Source: RGIG6353 sp045535585 (GTDB lineage: Bacteria; Bacillota; Clostridia; Oscillospirales; SIG627). From it: a stretch of 8,533 nucleotides of DNA. Positions within the stretch are counted from its first letter, which is position 1. Each line of letters begins with the position of its first letter. The notes beneath the pieces are model-generated. The model did not search any database, was not told where the DNA came from, and saw only the letters and a program-made list of their open reading frames with translations. The stretch covers positions 1 to 8,533 of the forward strand of contig JAZSLY010000151.1 of NCBI GenBank assembly GCA_045535585.1, written 5' to 3'. This document shows positions 6,231 through 8,533 of this stretch, piece by piece. A program made the position numbers and the translations under genes.

Positions 6231-6259
6231 ATTATAGCATATTTATTTTTGTTTATAAA
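6231..6259 (-). promoter_or_regulatory. Candidate - strand promoter in the element end, reading towards guaA
   Basis: On the - strand TTTATA (6254-6259) and an exact TATAAT (6231-6236) are 17 nt apart. The start point would be near 6224, inside the inverted repeat. The transcript would run through the hairpin at 6182-6196 and end at the bidirectional terminator, giving an RNA of about 230 nt. Confidence 0.5.
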
Positions 6260-6299
6260 TAGGTAAAGTGTTCTACCAATTTTTAATCGGTATCAAGGA

Positions 6300-6614
6300 T
6301 TAGTCTTTTATCTTCGCAATCAGTTCAACCAGATATGTGATGTTTTCGAGTACATCTTTTTCCTGCCCTATATGTTCAATTCTTTTCAGTTCCTCTGTCA
6401 GTTCCGTTAGATACTGACAGAGGATTTTTAGAATACGACTATTAGGGTGAATTGTGATGTCCTCACACATTAAGCGTTTGATTATGTACTCCTGCTTTGT
6501 AAGTCCAGAAGTCTTTACCAACATATCAATATTGTATGCCTCTTGCGTTGATACTCTAAAACCAACGCTCACACTACGCCACCGTTGTTTGCTGTCCAGA
6601 TTCTTCGCTGACAT
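6300..6614 (-). CDS. MobC-like ribbon-helix-helix plasmid mobilisation protein
   Basis: The 104-residue product resembles the small MobC-like relaxosome accessory proteins common in clostridial integrative elements. A basic start (SKQRWRSVSVGFRVS) forms the predicted RHH beta-strand. Helix 1 (TQEAYNIDMLVKTSG, 23-37) and helix 2 (LTKQEYIIKRLMCE, 38-51) follow, then a long helical tail (about 60-102) that may mediate oligomerisation. Such proteins help the relaxase open oriT. I chose the ATG at 6614 over the ATG at 6674 because GGAGG (6624-6628) lies 9 nt before it and the family motif begins right after. The start lies inside int (41-nt overlap), so translation is probably coupled. No relaxase is in the window. 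A generic RHH regulator is the alternative. Confidence 0.75.
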   Translation of the reverse strand: MSAKNLDSKQRWRSVSVGFRVSTQEAYNIDMLVKTSGLTKQEYIIKRLMCEDITIHPNSRILKILCQYLTELTEELKRIEHIGQEKDVLENITYLVELIAKIKD

Positions 6615-7731
6615 CTGCCATTTCCTCCATAATCTTATTAAGCATTTCTGCCACTTCTTTACCGCTACTTTCATATCCGTGGGAATAAATATCGGTTATG
6701 CTTCTTTTTGAGTGCCCAACTCTTTCTTGGATAGAAATATATGGAACATTCATATTTGAGAGCATTGAAATATGGCTGTGACGAAGTGAATGAACAGGTA
6801 TTTTATCAAGACCGCAGGCTTTGCAACCATTCTCTAAAACGTGGTGTATTCCAGATTTGGATAGTGGGAAGATACGTTCATCATTTCTCACTTCATACAA
6901 GCTATCGATATATTCTTTTAATTCGTCAGCCAAGTATTTAGGAAGATGAACAGTTCTATAACTGCTGTCAGTTTTGGGCGGTGTAATTACATCTTCACCA
7001 CCGATACGTTGAAGTGATTTACTGACTTTAAGAGTTTGCTTCTCCAAATCTATTGCATCTGGAGTTATGGCTAACATTTCCCCAAGCCTTAAACCACACC
7101 AGAAAAGAACCTCAAAGGCGTAAAAATACACAGGCTTGTCTGCTATTTGGTTTCTAAAGAGTTTGTACTGTTCAGCATTCCAGTACGGTCTCTCCTTATT
7201 AGAACGCTTTTTACCTATCATCTCCACCTTATCCATAGGATTTGAGGGAAGATTATGCAAGCGCACAGCATAATTGAAAATAGCCGTTAATTGACTACGA
7301 ATAGTGCGAACATAAGTGTCGGAATACTCTTTGCCATTAGGGGTTTGGGATTTGAGAAGTTCGTTTTGCCATTTCTCAATCTCCCAAGGCGTAACCTTGA
7401 ATACACGCTTGTCCTTGAAATAAGGTAGAATCTTTTTGTCTACAATATGTCCCTTCGTTCCACACGTGGTAACACGCCTACGAGCAGATGAATATTCCAT
7501 ATACTCCGCAATGAGTTCGCCCATAGTCAAATTTTCGTCTAAAATCTCAACTTGTTCTAACTGCTTAATAACCATTGGCATTTCTTCTTTTTGCCAACGT
7601 ACCGCATCTTTTTGACGAGCAAAACCTCTCTTACAAGTGCGGTGTCTTTTTCCGTCTGGGGAAATGTAACTGAAATCTACACGATACTTATTATCGCCAT
7701 ACTTATTAACTGAACTCTTGAAATTACTCAT
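6574..7731 (-). CDS. int: Tyrosine recombinase, Tn916/ICE-type integrase
   Basis: This 385-residue integrase is complete. Residues 1-55 form the N-terminal arm-binding domain (YRVDFSYISPDGKRHRTCKRGF, then KDAVRWQKE). About 65-170 form the core-binding SAM-like domain (GELIAEYMEYSS... to NPMDKVE). The catalytic domain carries R215 (CGLRLGE), K253 (PPKTDSSYRTV), H314 and R317 (HSLRHSH), H340 (VGHSKRS) and the nucleophile Y349 (DIYSHGY). All expected residues are present, so it should be active. It would catalyse insertion and, with the excisionase, excision at the guaA core. The start is 3 nt after the upstream gene stop, with AGAAAGG inside that gene as ribosome binding site. It is transcribed towards the attachment site. 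Confidence 0.96.
   Translation of the reverse strand: MSNFKSSVNKYGDNKYRVDFSYISPDGKRHRTCKRGFARQKDAVRWQKEEMPMVIKQLEQVEILDENLTMGELIAEYMEYSSARRRVTTCGTKGHIVDKKILPYFKDKRVFKVTPWEIEKWQNELLKSQTPNGKEYSDTYVRTIRSQLTAIFNYAVRLHNLPSNPMDKVEMIGKKRSNKERPYWNAEQYKLFRNQIADKPVYFYAFEVLFWCGLRLGEMLAITPDAIDLEKQTLKVSKSLQRIGGEDVITPPKTDSSYRTVHLPKYLADELKEYIDSLYEVRNDERIFPLSKSGIHHVLENGCKACGLDKIPVHSLRHSHISMLSNMNVPYISIQERVGHSKRSITDIYSHGYESSGKEVAEMLNKIMEEMADVSEESGQQTTVA
6624..6628 (-). promoter_or_regulatory. Ribosome binding site that fixes the MobC-like start
   Basis: GGAGG on the - strand lies inside the int coding sequence, 9 nt before the ATG at 6614. It favours that start over the upstream ATG at 6674. Confidence 0.7.
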
Positions 7732-7734
7732 AAC

Positions 7735-7959
7735 TTAAAATACCTTTCTGTAAAATTTTTCGTCAAAAAACTTTCTGCTTGTTCTGCCTTCAATGGTCAT
7801 ATACCCTTTTTCCGACAGTTCCAAATTGAATTGCTTGATAATGCGATAAGCATAAGCTCTAGAAACGCCTAAGGTCTTAGAAACCTCATCCGCATAAATG
7901 AACATTTCTTTAGAAGAATTAACCGTAGTAGTTGAAGTAGTAGTTATTGTTGTTTTCAT
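7735..7959 (-). CDS. xis: Excisionase-like small winged-HTH protein
   Basis: The 74-residue product has the small MerR-like winged helix seen in Tn916/ICE excisionases. FIYADEVSKTLGVSRAYAYRIIKQFNLEL (20-48) is the helix-turn-helix, and KGYMTIEGRTSRKFFDEKFY (51-70) is the wing and final helix. Excisionases bend DNA at the element ends and steer the integrase to excision. AGGAGG (7971-7976) precedes the ATG by 11 nt. An inner Met at residue 19 could be an alternative start, because the first 18 residues are an odd Thr-rich tract (TTITTTSTTT) outside the conserved core. The gene is 3 nt from int, a standard xis-int pairing. A transcriptional regulator role cannot be excluded. Confidence 0.8.
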   Translation of the reverse strand: MKTTITTTSTTTVNSSKEMFIYADEVSKTLGVSRAYAYRIIKQFNLELSEKGYMTIEGRTSRKFFDEKFYRKVF

Positions 7960-8020
7960 AATATATAAAACCTCCTGTAAAATTTCGATGTTAAGATACT
8001 TGGGTTGTATCTACGTTTAT

Positions 8021-8029
8021 ATCATAACA
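8021..8029 (-). promoter_or_regulatory. Candidate extended -10 promoter for the xis-int-mobC operon
   Basis: On the - strand TGTTATGAT is a TG extended -10 with TATGAT (8021-8026). No good -35 is seen 17 nt upstream (GTAGAA). The start would be near 8014, giving a leader of about 55 nt that carries the AGGAGG of xis. The 129 bp between ardA and xis hold no other gene that I can support. Confidence 0.45.
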
Positions 8030-8088
8030 CATTTTGAAATTTCTTCTACCGCTCTGGTTCTTCTAAAAGACCTTTTGCAAAACTTTCT

Positions 8089-8533
8089 TCAACGATTATC
8101 AAAGAGACAGCCGTATGTGGTGTAGGTAATGCTCTGTTCGAGCCTTACATCTCTGCCATAGGCTTCATAGTCTATGTAGGATTTGAGGTGTTCTGGAACA
8201 TCAAGACAGCAACACTCATCTATTAAGTACCGCCCTAAATCATCGTCATCGTCAATGTCGGTGATAAGGTCGAACTCGTCAAGACTTTCGATAAGTGATT
8301 TGAAGTCTGTTACATTCCTGCAACACTCCACTTCCAGAAGGGCGTTCAGCTTCTCTTCCTCGTCACTTGACAAGGCTTCAAGCATCTCCGCAAGCTCGTT
8401 CAGCATTTCAATGCTCTCATACTCTCCGAGCATATCACGCAGACCGCAGAACGATGTTTCGTAGTCTGTGATGAAATACTCCTCGTACTCGTCATTGATA
8501 CCGATTTCTTTTAGTATGCTTTCGAGTTTGTCC
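8089..8533 (-). CDS. ardA: ArdA antirestriction protein, 5' end outside window
   Basis: The frame is open from the right edge to the TGA at 8089-8091 (147 visible residues), so the Met at 8433 is internal. ArdA proteins are acidic DNA mimics that bind type I restriction-modification enzymes and protect incoming mobile DNA. Visible signs are INDEYEEYFITDYET near the N-terminus, GEYESIEMLNELAEML, a run of acidic residues (DEFDLITDIDDDDDLGRYLIDE), and the family C-terminal signature VPEHLKSYIDYEAYGRDVRLEQ. Full-length ArdA has about 165-170 residues, so roughly 20 are missing here. Cysteine clusters (ECC and ECCC) are unusual. The gene lies upstream of xis-int on the same strand, separated by 129 bp with its own candidate promoter. 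Cargo near the integration module is common in Tn916-like elements. Confidence 0.88.
   Translation of the reverse strand, partial: DKLESILKEIGINDEYEEYFITDYETSFCGLRDMLGEYESIEMLNELAEMLEALSSDEEEKLNALLEVECCRNVTDFKSLIESLDEFDLITDIDDDDDLGRYLIDECCCLDVPEHLKSYIDYEAYGRDVRLEQSITYTTYGCLFDNR

Larger units (their letters stand above)
6027..6299. other. Noncoding, structured region between the MobC-like gene and the element end
   Basis: No convincing gene is present. The sequence is AT-rich and contains a small hairpin (6182-6196), an imperfect inverted repeat (6197-6227) and a good - strand promoter (6231-6259). A 39-codon - strand frame (6094-6213, ATG to TAA) starts within the inverted repeat; its AAAAGG lies only 2 nt before the ATG, too close for a good ribosome binding site, so it is not called. 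The position next to a MobC-like gene and near the attachment core fits an oriT or attP control region, or a small RNA. This is inference from layout. Confidence 0.5.
5870..8533 (-). mobile_element. Integration-module end of an integrative (conjugative or mobilisable) element inserted at guaA; extends past the window
   Basis: From the attachment core rightwards the window holds candidate integrase arm repeats, a structured noncoding patch, a MobC-like gene, a tyrosine integrase, an excisionase-like gene and ardA, all coding on the - strand. This gene set and the guaA target are typical of Tn916/Tn5801-like and related clostridial integrative elements. No relaxase, coupling protein or type IV secretion gene is visible, so whether the element is self-transmissible or only mobilisable cannot be decided. 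The left boundary could also lie a few tens of bases further right, for example at the hairpin at 5885-5919. Confidence 0.78.

Noticed and set aside
6027..6299. CRISPR array or tRNA in the gene-free stretch
   Set aside because: No spaced direct repeats of 24-36 bp and no cloverleaf or T-loop (GGTTCRA) motif were found.
6615..6674. 20-residue longer N-terminus of the MobC-like protein (start at 6674)
   Set aside because: The extra part only re-reads int codons in another frame. GGAGG at 6624-6628 is spaced for the ATG at 6614.
8431..8433. Met at 8433 as the ardA start
   Set aside because: The frame continues upstream to the window edge with ArdA-typical sequence (INDEYEEYFITDYE), so this Met is internal.

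Overview
The window looks like a chromosomal segment of a gut-type low-to-mid GC Firmicute (Clostridia, perhaps Oscillospirales/Ruminococcaceae) with one end of an integrative mobile element in its right third. This rests on protein style, strong AGGAGG-like ribosome binding sites, AT-rich intergenic regions with sigma-A promoters, and a two-protein Trk potassium system. The genus cannot be fixed from the sequence alone.

Left part (1-1503, + strand): the 3' end of a class-III PLP aminotransferase gene, a hairpin, then a complete Gfo/Idh/MocA-family oxidoreductase. The two may form a small catabolic operon with the hairpin as an internal attenuator, because little room is left for a separate promoter. 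A perfect 28-bp palindrome flanked by A and T runs (1467-1503) serves as a bidirectional terminator for this unit and for the convergent one.

Middle-left (1550-4743, - strand): a tight operon trkA-trkH-dabb. TrkA is the cytosolic NAD-binding RCK regulator and TrkH the membrane potassium-translocating subunit. The last gene encodes a small Dabb (A/B barrel) protein. A divergent 217-bp AT-rich region carries promoters for this operon and for guaA.

Middle-right (4822-5919, + strand): a guaA gene driven by an exact TTGACA-17-TATAAT promoter. The product is only the ATP-pyrophosphatase/synthetase half of GMP synthase; the usual N-terminal glutamine amidotransferase domain is absent.

Right part (about 5870-8533): the int end of an integrative element inserted at the 3' end of guaA. 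The last codons of guaA contain GAGTGGGAATA, which I recall as the insertion core of Tn5801-type Tn916-family elements. Reading leftwards on the - strand the element carries ardA (antirestriction DNA mimic, cut by the window edge), a small excisionase-like HTH gene, a full tyrosine integrase, and a MobC-like ribbon-helix-helix gene. The last three are packed so tightly (3-nt gap, then a 41-nt overlap) that they are probably translated from one transcript aimed at the attachment site. In the excised circle that transcript could run across the joined ends into genes not visible here.

Between the MobC-like gene and guaA lie about 420 bp without a convincing gene but rich in structure: a tandem 11-bp repeat TTGACAACACT (candidate integrase arm sites), a promoter-like sequence running straight into a terminator hairpin, an AATGTGAAA/TTTCACATT inverted repeat overlapping a - strand promoter, and a second small hairpin. 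This patch is the least explained part of the window and may be an attP/oriT-like control region or encode a small RNA.
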